Shown here piece after piece: positions 9,157-17,548 of a stretch of 42,488 nt of DNA. The stretch is taken from the NCBI RefSeq assembly GCF_001509475.1, contig NZ_LLZG01000130.1, positions 1 to 42,488 on the forward strand. Direction: 5' to 3'. The stretch is from Streptomyces regalis (GTDB lineage Bacteria; Actinomycetota; Actinomycetes; Streptomycetales; Streptomycetaceae). The notes beneath the pieces were generated by a model, which was not told where the DNA came from, made no database searches, and saw nothing but the letters and a program-made list of their open reading frames with translations. Each line of letters starts with the position of its first letter. The first letter of the stretch is position 1. The position numbers and the translations under genes are program-made.

Positions 9157-11352
9157 GTGAAACAGGTTGTACAGAACTACAAGAGCGGCGAGCTGGCGGT
9201 GCTCGACGTGCCGGTGCCGGGGTGCAAGCCGGGCGGTGTGCTGGTCCGCAGCGCGTTCTCGCTGATCTCCACCGGGACCGAGCTCATGAAGGTGTCCGAG
9301 GCCGGCATGTCGATGCTGGGCAAGGCCCGCTCCCGCCCCGACCAGGTGGCCAAGGTCATGCAGAGCGTGGCCACCAACGGGGTGCCCGCCACCTACCGCA
9401 AGGTGATCGGCAAGCTGGACTCCTACACGCCGCTGGGCTACTCGCTGTGCGGGGTGGTCGAGCAGGTCGGCGCCGGGATCGACGATGTGAAGGTCGGCGA
9501 CCTCGTGGCCTGCGCCGGCAACGAGCACGCCTTGCACGCCGAGCTGAACTGGGTGCCGAAGAACCTCTACGCCCCGGTGCCGGACGGCCTCGCGCCACGG
9601 CACGCGGCCTTCGGCACCGTCGGGTCGATCGCGATGCAGGGCGTCCGCCAAGGCGAGTCACGGCTTGGCGAAGTGGCGCTGGTCATCGGCCTCGGGCTGA
9701 TCGGGCAGCTGGTGGTGCAGCTCCTCGCCGCCTCGGGAGTCCGCGTCGTCGGCGTCGACCCCGACCCGGTGCGCTGCGAACTCGCCGAGCGCCTGGGCGC
9801 CGCGGCCTGCGGCGATCCCGCGTCCGCGGCCGTGGAAACCGCCGTCGCCGAACTCACCGGCGGTCACGGCGTGGACCAGGTGTACCTGGCCGCCGGCGGC
9901 GGCAGCAACCAGCCCGTCGAGCTGGCCGCCCGGCTCTGCCGGGACCGCGGCCGGGTCGTCGACATCGGCAAGTGCCGCCTGGACCTGCCGTGGAACGCGT
10001 ACTACGAGAAAGAGCTCGACGTCCGGTTCTCCCGTTCGTACGGGCCCGGGCGCTACGACCCGTCGTACGAGCTGGAGGGGCGCGACTACCCGATCGGCTA
10101 CGTGCGCTGGACCGAGCGCCGCAACCTGGCGTGCTTCCTCGACCTCGTCGCCCGCGGCAGCGTCGACGTGGAGCCCTTGGTCTCCCACGTCGCCGACTTC
10201 GATGACGCCGTCGAGACGTACCAGCGCCTGAAGGACGGCGATCTGAAGGCCGTGGCCGTGCTGTTCCGGTACCCCGAACAGGCGGGGGAATCGGAGGGAG
10301 TGGCGGCCACGGCGGTGGCCGTGCCCGCCGTGAACGTGAAGCGGGGTCCGGTCCGGGCCGCCAAGACGCCGGTGCGCCTTGCGTTCGTCGGCGCGGGAAA
10401 CTACGCGACGTCGATGCTGCTGCCGCACCTGGCACAGCGCGACGGCGTCGAGTTGTCGACCGTCGTCACCACGACGGCGCTGTCCGCGGCCAACGCGCAG
10501 CGGAAGTTCGGCTTCGCCGAGGCGACCACCGACCTCGACGCCGTACTCGGCGACAAGTCCATCGACGCGGTGTTCGTCGTCACCCGGCACAGCTCGCACG
10601 CCGAACTGACCCGCAGGGCGCTGCTGGCCGGCAAGACCGTGTTCGTGGAGAAGCCACTGGCGCTCACCGAGGACGAACTGACCGGCGTGCTCGCAGCGGT
10701 GGAGGAGTCCGGCAACGACCGGCTGCAGGTCGGCTTCAACCGCCGGTTCGCGCCGCTGCTGCAGGAGGCCAGGAAGCGGTTCGGCGCCCGGACCGGTCCG
10801 GCGAACCTCCGCTACCTGGTCAACGCGGGCCGACTGCAGCACGGCAGCTGGTACCTCCAACAGGGCACCGAGGGCTCGCGGTTCGCCGGCGAGGGCGGGC
10901 ACTTCATCGACACGGCGAGCTGGCTGCTCGATGCCGACCCGGTCTCGGTGTACGCGGTCGCCACATCCGGCAACGACGACCTTCAGGTCGTACTGCGCTA
11001 CCCGGACGGGTCCACCGCCACCATCAGCTACGTCACCACCGGCCCGGCCGGCTTCCCCAAGGAAACGCTGGACCTGGTGGCGGACGGCAAGGCGCTGCGG
11101 CTCGACGACTTCGTCCGTGCCTCGCTGTTTGTAGACGGAGGGGTCGGCCGCAAGCGGTGGGTCAGTTCGCGGCTGCCCAAGGCCCGCGACAAGGGCCAGA
11201 ACGCCGAACTGGCCGCGTTCATCAAGGCCGTACGGACCGGCGGGCCGATGCCGGTGCCGCTTCAGTCGCTGGTCGCCACCACGACGGCCACCCTCGCCGT
11301 GCAGACCGGTCTGGCGGCCGGTGCCCTGGTGACGTTGGCGGGGGCGCGATGA
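9157..11352 (+). CDS. Bi-domain oxidoreductase (MDR alcohol-dehydrogenase-like + Gfo/Idh/MocA)
   Basis: A 731-aa fusion of two redox enzymes. The N-terminal half (about 1-370) is a medium-chain dehydrogenase/reductase: STGTELMKVS, YSLCGVVEQVGAGID, then the nucleotide site LVIGLGLIGQLVVQLL. A linker near 380-405 leads to a Gfo/Idh/MocA half beginning LAFVGAGNYATSMLLPHLA, with VTRHSSHAELTRRALLAGK and the family's VFVEKPLAL. Such fusions recur in exopolysaccharide clusters beside heparinase-like and asparagine-synthase-like genes, as they do here. The exact substrate is unknown; oxidation and reduction of a sugar or uronic acid intermediate is the likely role. The start is the GTG after GAGGAGTTCGG. 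It overlaps the heparinase-like gene by 4 bases. Confidence 0.85.
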   Translation: MKQVVQNYKSGELAVLDVPVPGCKPGGVLVRSAFSLISTGTELMKVSEAGMSMLGKARSRPDQVAKVMQSVATNGVPATYRKVIGKLDSYTPLGYSLCGVVEQVGAGIDDVKVGDLVACAGNEHALHAELNWVPKNLYAPVPDGLAPRHAAFGTVGSIAMQGVRQGESRLGEVALVIGLGLIGQLVVQLLAASGVRVVGVDPDPVRCELAERLGAAACGDPASAAVETAVAELTGGHGVDQVYLAAGGGSNQPVELAARLCRDRGRVVDIGKCRLDLPWNAYYEKELDVRFSRSYGPGRYDPSYELEGRDYPIGYVRWTERRNLACFLDLVARGSVDVEPLVSHVADFDDAVETYQRLKDGDLKAVAVLFRYPEQAGESEGVAATAVAVPAVNVKRGPVRAAKTPVRLAFVGAGNYATSMLLPHLAQRDGVELSTVVTTTALSAANAQRKFGFAEATTDLDAVLGDKSIDAVFVVTRHSSHAELTRRALLAGKTVFVEKPLALTEDELTGVLAAVEESGNDRLQVGFNRRFAPLLQEARKRFGARTGPANLRYLVNAGRLQHGSWYLQQGTEGSRFAGEGGHFIDTASWLLDADPVSVYAVATSGNDDLQVVLRYPDGSTATISYVTTGPAGFPKETLDLVADGKALRLDDFVRASLFVDGGVGRKRWVSSRLPKARDKGQNAELAAFIKAVRTGGPMPVPLQSLVATTTATLAVQTGLAAGALVTLAGAR

Positions 11353-13319
11353 CCATGAGCGCGGGCTGGTACCTGCGGCGGCTGTCCCGGATGGGACCGC
11401 GGGAGGTCACGGGCCGGGTGAGCGACGCGGTGCGCAGGCGGCGGTGGCGGACGGCGCGGCCCACCTGCCCGAGCGTGACCGGCGCCCGGTTCACCGCGGT
11501 CCTGCCCGCCGGGACCGTCGCCGCGATACCCCCGGACGCCGCGAAACGCCTCATCGCCGAGGCGGACCGGCTGATGTACGGGCACGCCGAGTACTTCGGG
11601 GTGGTCCGCGACGACCTGGCCGACCCGGACTGGTGGTGCGACCCGAAGACCGGGCGCCGGGCTCCGTGGGGCTACGCCTTCGACGTGCCGTACCGCAACG
11701 AGGACGCGGTCGGGGACATCAAGCAGATCTGGGAGCTGTCCCGGCATCAGTACCTGACCGTGCTCGCCGCCGCCTACGCGATCACCGGGAACGAGCGGTA
11801 CGCCGAACGGGTGGCCGAGCACCTGCGGTCGTGGTGGGCGGCCAACCCGCCGCTGCGCGGCGTGCACTGGATCAGCGGCATCGAGCTGGGCATCCGGCTG
11901 CTGTCCTGGGTGTGGATACGCCGGCTGCTCGACGGCTGGCCGGGCGCGGCCGGGCTGTTCGAGGACAACCCGGTGGCGCTGAACCAGATCTGGCACCACC
12001 AGCGCTGGCTGGCCGCCTTCCCCAGCCGGGGCTCTTCGGCGAACAACCACGTCATCGCCGAGGCCGCCGGGCAGTTCGCCGCGGCCTGCGCGTTCGGCTG
12101 GTTCCCCTCCTCGGCGCATTGGCGAGCCGACGCGCTGCGGTCGCTGGAGCGGCATCTGCGCGGCAACACCTTCGGCTCCGGCCTCAACCGCGAGCTGGCC
12201 ACCGAGTATCACGGACTGGTGCTGGAGCTCGGCCTGGCCGCGGTGGCCGAGGCAGATGCCGCCGGCGTGGCGGTCCCCGCGTCCATCCGGCTGGTTCTGC
12301 TGCGCATGACCGACGCGCTCGCTGCCATTGTGGACAACCGGCTACGGCCGCCGCGTCAGGGGGATGCGGACGACGGGCACGGTCTGGTCGTGGACGGCGC
12401 GGGCACCGACCGCTGGGCCTCGCTGCTGGCCACCGGGGACGCCGTGTTCGGCCGGCTCGCCTGGTGGCCGGCAGTGACCGGCACCGATGTGCGCACCCCA
12501 CTGCTGGCCGCGCTCATCAGGCCGTACGCGCATGAGGGCGCTGCGCCGGCCGTGTCCCGCCCGGCGAGCCGACCGGCCCACTTCGCCGACGCGGGGCTCA
12601 CCATCCTCCGCGGCCCGGAGAAGATCTGGTGCCGCTGCGACGGCGGCCCCCACGGCTTCCTGTCCATCGCCGCGCACGCCCACGCGGACGCGCTGTCCGT
12701 GGAGGTCCGGCACGACGGTGTCGATGTGCTCGCCGACCCGGGGACGTACTGCTATCACGGGCAGCCCGAGTGGAGGCAGTACTTCCGGTCGACCCTCGGC
12801 CACAACACCCTGCAGCTGGACGGCAGGGACCAGTCCGTCTCCGGCGGCCCGTTCCTGTGGACCCGGCATGCCCGCAGCCGCGTCCTGGCCATGGACACCT
12901 CCGGCGAGGGGGTGGCCCGCTGGTGTGCCGAGCACGACGGCTACCAGGACTCCGTGCACCGCCGCCGGGTGGAACTGACGGCCGCGAGCCAGGAGCTGAG
13001 GGTGGTCGACGAGGTGCGCGGCCCGCGCCGGGCCGTGCAGCTGGCGTTCCACCTCGGCCCGGCGATCACCGCGGACCTGGTGGACAACCGGGCACAGCTC
13101 ACCTGGACCCGGGACGGCGAGGACCGCTCCGCGGTGCTCGACCTGCCGGGGCAGCTGTCCTGGCGGGCGCATCGCGGCGAGAGTGACCCTCCGCTGGGCT
13201 GGTACTCCGCCGGATTCGGGCGCAAGGAACCCACCACCACGCTGGTCGGCACCGGCTTCGCCGACGGCGCGGAGGGCTTCACCACCGTGCTCAGGTTTCA
13301 CGGCTTGGGGGTGCTGTGA
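11349..13319 (+). CDS. Heparinase II/III-family (alginate-lyase-like) protein
   Basis: Family members cleave uronic-acid polysaccharides by beta-elimination. The product is 656 aa. The N-terminal all-alpha domain (about 40-370) has GVHWISGIELGIRLLSWVW and the family's SSANNHVIAEAAGQFAA segment. The C-terminal beta-sandwich domain has HAHADALSVEV, ADPGTYCYHG and RSTLGHNTLQLDG. No signal peptide is visible at the N-terminus (MTMSAGWYLRRLSRMG), which is common for cluster-encoded members. It may trim, edit or recycle the uronate-containing polymer. The ATG start overlaps the previous stop (ATGA). Its last codons and stop form the left arm of a long RNA stem (13307-13340). Confidence 0.85.
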   Translation: MTMSAGWYLRRLSRMGPREVTGRVSDAVRRRRWRTARPTCPSVTGARFTAVLPAGTVAAIPPDAAKRLIAEADRLMYGHAEYFGVVRDDLADPDWWCDPKTGRRAPWGYAFDVPYRNEDAVGDIKQIWELSRHQYLTVLAAAYAITGNERYAERVAEHLRSWWAANPPLRGVHWISGIELGIRLLSWVWIRRLLDGWPGAAGLFEDNPVALNQIWHHQRWLAAFPSRGSSANNHVIAEAAGQFAAACAFGWFPSSAHWRADALRSLERHLRGNTFGSGLNRELATEYHGLVLELGLAAVAEADAAGVAVPASIRLVLLRMTDALAAIVDNRLRPPRQGDADDGHGLVVDGAGTDRWASLLATGDAVFGRLAWWPAVTGTDVRTPLLAALIRPYAHEGAAPAVSRPASRPAHFADAGLTILRGPEKIWCRCDGGPHGFLSIAAHAHADALSVEVRHDGVDVLADPGTYCYHGQPEWRQYFRSTLGHNTLQLDGRDQSVSGGPFLWTRHARSRVLAMDTSGEGVARWCAEHDGYQDSVHRRRVELTAASQELRVVDEVRGPRRAVQLAFHLGPAITADLVDNRAQLTWTRDGEDRSAVLDLPGQLSWRAHRGESDPPLGWYSAGFGRKEPTTTLVGTGFADGAEGFTTVLRFHGLGVL

Positions 13320-13529
13320 AAGTCCTGTGCGGTGCCCGCGCCCGCCGCGGCAGCGGCTGGTGTCACTGCCGGTGCGTGCCCTCGGCGTGCCGGACGAAGA
13401 CCCTCGATGGGGGTCCCCCCGCTCGAGCGAAGCCGAGAGTGGGGGAGGAGCTACTTGGGTCTTTGGCCGGTGCGGCGAGGGTGCGTGCCGGGCGCCGTGG
13501 GTGCTGTGCGGGGCTTTCACAGCACCCCC
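13307..13529 (+). promoter_or_regulatory. Long intergenic RNA stem (34 bp) between the heparinase and beta-helix genes
   Basis: Bases 13307-13340 pair with 13496-13529 without a gap: 26 Watson-Crick pairs plus 8 G-U pairs. The outer 16 bp are perfect (GGGGGTGCTGTGAAAG against its complement). Every DNA-level mismatch further in is a transition that remains a G-U pair in plus-strand RNA, whereas a minus-strand transcript would have A-C mismatches there. The left arm includes the heparinase stop codon (13317-13319) and a GTG at 13316; the right arm ends just before the G-rich run ahead of the lipoprotein start. It could be an RNase III site, an attenuator or a control on translation. The pairing is checked by eye; the function is inferred. 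Confidence 0.7.
13408..13447 (+). repeat. Dispersed short palindromic repeat (Streptomyces type) in the loop of the long stem
   Basis: The 40-bp segment starts TGGGGGTCCCCCC, contains GCTCGAGCGAAGCCGAGAG, and ends GTGGGGGAG. It folds as CCCCC..CTC against GAG..GGGGG. It shares both ends with the element at 7085-7121. It resembles a family of intergenic repeats I recall from Streptomyces genomes. It lies in the 155-base loop of the stem described above. Confidence 0.6.
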
Positions 13530-13552
13530 AGGGGGGGCGCGTGGGGAGCAAG

Positions 13553-15070
13553 ATGCGGCACTGGGCGTTGGCGGCGGCACCGCTGGCGCTGACCCTGCTG
13601 GCGGCGACCGGCTGTGAGAGTACGAGCACGTCGGACGCCGGGGCCAAGCCGACCGCCGCGCCGTCGTCCACGCCCGTGGCCCGGGTGTGCGCCAAGCCCG
13701 CGGCCGGGCCGGCGAAGGCGCCGGCGGGCGCGGTGACCGTCGACCCCGCGGTGGTCGGTGACCTGGTAGCGAAGACCAAGAGCAACCCTCCGAACACCAC
13801 GTTCTGGCTTCGACCGGGCAAGCACAGGCTCGACCCGGACCGGTACGCCCAGGTCATCCCCAAGGAGGGAAACCGCTACCTCGGTGCGCCGGGCGCGGTG
13901 TTCGACGGCGGGAAGAAGAACCAGTACGCGTTCGGCGGCAGTGCCCGCGACGTCACCATCCGCCACCTGACCGTGCAGCGTTTCGTCGCGCCGCCGGACG
14001 AAGGTGTGGTCAACCATGACTCGGCCGACGGGTGGGTGATCGAGCACGCGACCATCCAGGACAACTCCGGTGCCGGGCTGATGGCCGGTGCCCGCCAGCA
14101 GGTCCGCGCCAACTGCCTGCGCGACAACGGTCAGTACGGCATGAACGCGTACAAGGCCGGCGGCCGTATCAGCGGCCTGGTGGTCGAGGGCAACGAGATC
14201 GTGGGCAACAACACCGACGACTGGGAGCGGCGGCGGGAGGGCTGCGGCTGCACCGGAGGCATCAAGTTCTGGGCCGTCAACGGCGCCGACGTACGCGGCA
14301 ACTGGGTGCACGACAACCGTGGAACCGGGTTGTGGGCGGACACCAACAACAACGACTTCCGCATCGAGAACAACGTGCTCGAAGCGAACGACGGTGCCGC
14401 GCTGATCTACGAGACCAGCTACAACGCGGTCATCCGGAACAACACGATCCGGCGGAACAACTGGGTCGAGGGCCGCAGAGAAGCCGAGCGCGGTGACAAC
14501 TTCCCGTTCGCGACGGTCTATCTGTCCGAGTCCGGCGGCGAACCACGGGTCCGAGCCCGCACCGACAAGATCGAGATCTACCGGAACGTGCTGGAGAACA
14601 ACTGGTCCGGGATCACCCTGTGGGAGAACGCCGACCGGTTCTGCAACAGCCCGGCCAACACCTCGTCCGGTGACTGCACCTTGCTGGTACGGGACACCGA
14701 CCGCTGCGCGCAGCCGGCGATCGCCAAGCCCCCGCTCTACGCCGACTGCCGGTGGAAGACCCAGCGGGTGGACATCCACGACAACCGCTTCGTGCTGGAC
14801 AAGTCCGTCGTCAAGTGCACGGAGAAGTGCGACCGCATGGCGGTCCTCGCCAACTACGGCACCTATCCGGACTGGTCGCCGTACCAGGGCGAGAAGGTGG
14901 CCGAGGCGATCACGCGGCGGCAGCACAACCGCTGGCACGACAACGTCTACCTCGGGCCGTGGAAGTTCGTCGCCTACGACCCGAGCCGGGTGCTCACGTC
15001 AGGGAAGTGGCAGGGCACGCCGTACCAGCAGGACGCGGGCAGCACCTTCCGCGCACGGGCCGGTGGTTGA
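13553..15070 (+). CDS. Right-handed parallel beta-helix lipoprotein
   Basis: About 505 aa, probably anchored outside the cell. The start MRHWALAAAPLALTLLAATG is followed by Cys21, a lipoprotein signal with a slightly weak lipobox (ATGC). A Ser/Thr/Ala/Pro linker follows, then from about residue 65 the repeating strands of a NosD/pectate-lyase-like beta-helix (VTIRHLTVQRF, WVIEHATIQDNSGAG, VVEGNEIVGNNTDDW, FRIENNVLEAND, AVIRNNTIRRNNW, IEIYRNVLENNW). The fold occurs in polysaccharide lyases and epimerases, including AlgG, but AlgG's DPHD motif is absent (YGMNAYKAGG at the comparable place), so enzymatic activity is uncertain. The start could instead be GTG 13541. The frame is open back to 13316, but that stretch encodes no conserved sequence. 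Confidence 0.75.
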   Translation: MRHWALAAAPLALTLLAATGCESTSTSDAGAKPTAAPSSTPVARVCAKPAAGPAKAPAGAVTVDPAVVGDLVAKTKSNPPNTTFWLRPGKHRLDPDRYAQVIPKEGNRYLGAPGAVFDGGKKNQYAFGGSARDVTIRHLTVQRFVAPPDEGVVNHDSADGWVIEHATIQDNSGAGLMAGARQQVRANCLRDNGQYGMNAYKAGGRISGLVVEGNEIVGNNTDDWERRREGCGCTGGIKFWAVNGADVRGNWVHDNRGTGLWADTNNNDFRIENNVLEANDGAALIYETSYNAVIRNNTIRRNNWVEGRREAERGDNFPFATVYLSESGGEPRVRARTDKIEIYRNVLENNWSGITLWENADRFCNSPANTSSGDCTLLVRDTDRCAQPAIAKPPLYADCRWKTQRVDIHDNRFVLDKSVVKCTEKCDRMAVLANYGTYPDWSPYQGEKVAEAITRRQHNRWHDNVYLGPWKFVAYDPSRVLTSGKWQGTPYQQDAGSTFRARAGG

Positions 15071-15071
15071 G

Positions 15072-16334
15072 ATGAGCACACAGCCCGGCGCCGAGCCGCG
15101 CCCGCGCCCTGCCGGCACGCCGAGAATCGTCGGGATCGTCTGGGGGCTGCTGATCCTCAACACGCTCGGCTCCGCCGGGGCGAAGACCATCGTCCCGCTG
15201 CCCCGTTCCCTCATCCAGATGGTCACCATGGGCGCACTGGTCGCCGCGTTCGCGCTGGCGCTCGCCGTCAATCTCCGGCTGCGCATCCGAGCCAGCGCCT
15301 ACGTCTTCCTGCTCACCCTGCTGCTGGTGCCGAGCGTGATCTCCAGCGCGAACCTGGAATCCGGGTTCGGCGCGGTGTTCCGCTGCACCCGGCTGGCTCT
15401 CTTCGTCGGCACGCTGTGGCTGCTCAGCCGCTGGTGGGACGGCGGCCTGACGTTCGTCCGGCACCACATCCGGATGTACTTCGCGGTGCTCGGGTCGGTG
15501 GCCGCCGGCCTGGCCATCTCACCGGGCGCGGCCCTGCCCGAGCTCTACGGCGGACGCCTTGTCGGCGCGTTGTGGCCGCTCACCCCGCCGCAGATCGGAC
15601 AGTACGCCGCGGTGATCATCGGGCTCACCGTGCTGCTCGTACTGGGCCGCCGGACCGACAGGACCAGTGCCGCGGTCATCATCGTGCCGTCACTCGTCCT
15701 GCTCGCGCTGACCCATACCCGGACGGCCACGCTCGGCCTGATCATCGGGCTGACGTTGGCGATCGGCTCGCTCATCCTGACCAGCGCCGCAGCCCGCCGG
15801 TTCTTCACCTGGGCGGTGCTGTGCGCCACGGTGGCCGCGGTGGGGTTCGCCTCCGCGCTCCAGGCATGGTTCCTGCGCGGACAGAGCCAGGAGAACTTCG
15901 CCAACCTCACCGGTCGGGCCAAGGTCTGGAACGCCCTGCTGGCAGCGCCCCGGACGACCGGGGAGAAGGTGTTCGGCATGGGCCTGGGCGACAAGTCGTT
16001 CGGCGGGCTGCCGATCGACAACAGCTGGCTGGCCGTCTTCCAGGAACAGGGCCTGATCGGCGTCGCCTTGGTGGCGGCGATCATCATCGTGCTGGGCGGC
16101 GTCGCCTTGCTGCGGCCACCGTCGCTGCAGAGGGCCTGCGCGATCTTCCTGATCAGCTACTGCGCCATCGCGTCGTACACCGAGGCCGGTCTCGGCGACG
16201 CCTCGCCGTATCTGCTGCATCTGGCCCTGGCCGCCTCGCTGCTGGCGGCACCTGCCGCGGCCGCTCCCCTCGCGACGCTCGAAGTCCCTGACCGACACAT
16301 CCCGCGCTGGGCCCGTAGATCGGAGGTGACCTGA
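15072..16334 (+). CDS. Wzy-type O-antigen/exopolysaccharide polymerase
   Basis: Joins lipid-linked repeat units outside the membrane. The product is 420 aa with about ten hydrophobic segments from residue 20 to 400. The Wzy_C signature is present: ANLTGRAKVWNALL (an F/N-x-T-G-R-x-x-x-W type motif) followed by GMGLGD and IDNSWLAVFQEQGLIG. The ATG is one base after the lipoprotein stop (TGAGATG). It belongs with Wzx (22569) and the two co-polymerases (4273, 5640). Confidence 0.85.
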   Translation: MSTQPGAEPRPRPAGTPRIVGIVWGLLILNTLGSAGAKTIVPLPRSLIQMVTMGALVAAFALALAVNLRLRIRASAYVFLLTLLLVPSVISSANLESGFGAVFRCTRLALFVGTLWLLSRWWDGGLTFVRHHIRMYFAVLGSVAAGLAISPGAALPELYGGRLVGALWPLTPPQIGQYAAVIIGLTVLLVLGRRTDRTSAAVIIVPSLVLLALTHTRTATLGLIIGLTLAIGSLILTSAAARRFFTWAVLCATVAAVGFASALQAWFLRGQSQENFANLTGRAKVWNALLAAPRTTGEKVFGMGLGDKSFGGLPIDNSWLAVFQEQGLIGVALVAAIIIVLGGVALLRPPSLQRACAIFLISYCAIASYTEAGLGDASPYLLHLALAASLLAAPAAAAPLATLEVPDRHIPRWARRSEVT

Positions 16335-16336
16335 GC

Positions 16337-17548
16337 ATGTACGTCCTCGTGGTGCACAACCGCTACGCCTCGGCGCAGCCGAGCGGCGAGAACAAGGTCG
16401 TCGACCAGGAGGTCGAGCTGCTGCGAGCGGCCGGCCACCGGGTCGAGGTGTTCGAGCGGCGCAGCGACGACATCGCCGCCCGGTCCCTGCTCGGCAAGGC
16501 CGCGGTGCCGCTGCTCGTGCCGTGGAACCCGGGGGTCCGCAAGGAGCTCGCGGCCCGGCTTCGGGCCGAGCGGCCGGACGTGGTGCACATCCACAACGTC
16601 TTCCCGCTCCTGTCGCCCGCGGTGCTGGCCGCCTGCGCCGACGCCGGCGTGCCCGCCGTCGCCACGCTGCACAACTACACCCAGGTCTGCCCGCCCGGCA
16701 CACTGCAGCGGGACGGCCGGCCGTGCACCGAGTGCGTCGGATCGGCGGCGCCGCTGCCCGCGGTCCGGCACGGCTGCTACCGGAACTCCCGCCTTGCGAC
16801 GGTGCCGCTCGCGGTCAGCCTGTCGGTCAACCGGCGGCGGTGGTGGACCGGCGTGGAGCGGTTCTTCTGCATCTCCGCAGCCCAGCGCGACGTCCTCGTG
16901 CAGGCCGGCATGCCGGCCGAGCGGCTGGCGGTGAAGCACAACTTCGTGCCCGATCCGGATGACCGCCGAGCAGGCGCCGGCGAGCATCTGCTCTACCTCG
17001 GCCGGCTCGCGGAGGCCAAGGGCGTGCGGCTGCTCATGGCCGCGTGGGACGAGATCGCGGCGAGCGGCGGTGTGGGCGTACCGCTCGTGATCGCCGGTGC
17101 GGGGCCACTGGAGCGAGAGGTGACCGCCTGGGCGGCGGGCCGGGACGACGTGCGCTGCGTCGGCCTGTTGGACCCGGCGGAGTGCCAGAAAGCCATCGCG
17201 CGGTCGGTCGCCGTGGTGGCCCCGTCGACGTGGCTGGAGGCGTTCGGCCTGGTGGTCGTGGAGGCGATGGCGGCCGGGGTCCCGGTCGTCGCCGCCGGTC
17301 ACGGCGCCTTCGTCGAGCTCGTCGAGGACGGCGTGACCGGGCTGCTGCACCGGCCGGGCGAGCCCGCCTCGCTCGCGTCCTGCATACGCCGGATCGCGGC
17401 CGAGCCGGCCCTGGGCCGGGAGATGGGCCAGGCGGCCCGGCGCCGTTACGAGCAGGGGTTCAGCCCGGCCGTCGGCCTTGAGCGCCTGGTGGAGGGGTAC
17501 CGCACCGCGATCGCGGGTCGGACGGAATCAATGGGGGGCAGTAGATGA
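16337..17548 (+). CDS. GT4 glycosyltransferase
   Basis: A 403-aa GT-B glycosyltransferase. N-terminal acceptor-side motifs are YASAQPSGENKVVDQEVELL and VVHIHNVFPLLSP. A CPPG...CTEC cysteine cluster lies near 115-135, seen in a subgroup of these enzymes. The C-terminal half has LLYLGRLAEAKGVRLL, LVIAGAGPLE and the EX7E motif EAFGLVVVE with MAAGVPVVA. A retaining mechanism is expected for the family; donor and acceptor cannot be told. The ATG is 2 bases after the wzy stop, and its own stop overlaps the methyltransferase ATG (ATGA). Confidence 0.88.
   Translation: MYVLVVHNRYASAQPSGENKVVDQEVELLRAAGHRVEVFERRSDDIAARSLLGKAAVPLLVPWNPGVRKELAARLRAERPDVVHIHNVFPLLSPAVLAACADAGVPAVATLHNYTQVCPPGTLQRDGRPCTECVGSAAPLPAVRHGCYRNSRLATVPLAVSLSVNRRRWWTGVERFFCISAAQRDVLVQAGMPAERLAVKHNFVPDPDDRRAGAGEHLLYLGRLAEAKGVRLLMAAWDEIAASGGVGVPLVIAGAGPLEREVTAWAAGRDDVRCVGLLDPAECQKAIARSVAVVAPSTWLEAFGLVVVEAMAAGVPVVAAGHGAFVELVEDGVTGLLHRPGEPASLASCIRRIAAEPALGREMGQAARRRYEQGFSPAVGLERLVEGYRTAIAGRTESMGGSR

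Noticed and set aside
13307..13529. A MITE with 16-bp terminal inverted repeats
   Set aside because: The left arm lies inside the heparinase gene's end, no target duplication is seen, and the transitions-only mismatches fit RNA pairing better. Not fully excluded.
13316..13552. N-terminal extension of the beta-helix lipoprotein from GTG 13316, which overlaps the heparinase stop like other genes in the operon
   Set aside because: It would place about 79 non-conserved residues before a clear lipoprotein signal peptide and would read through the repeat and the stem.
13553..15070. AlgG-type mannuronan C5-epimerase
   Set aside because: The DPHD motif is absent; only the beta-helix fold is shared.
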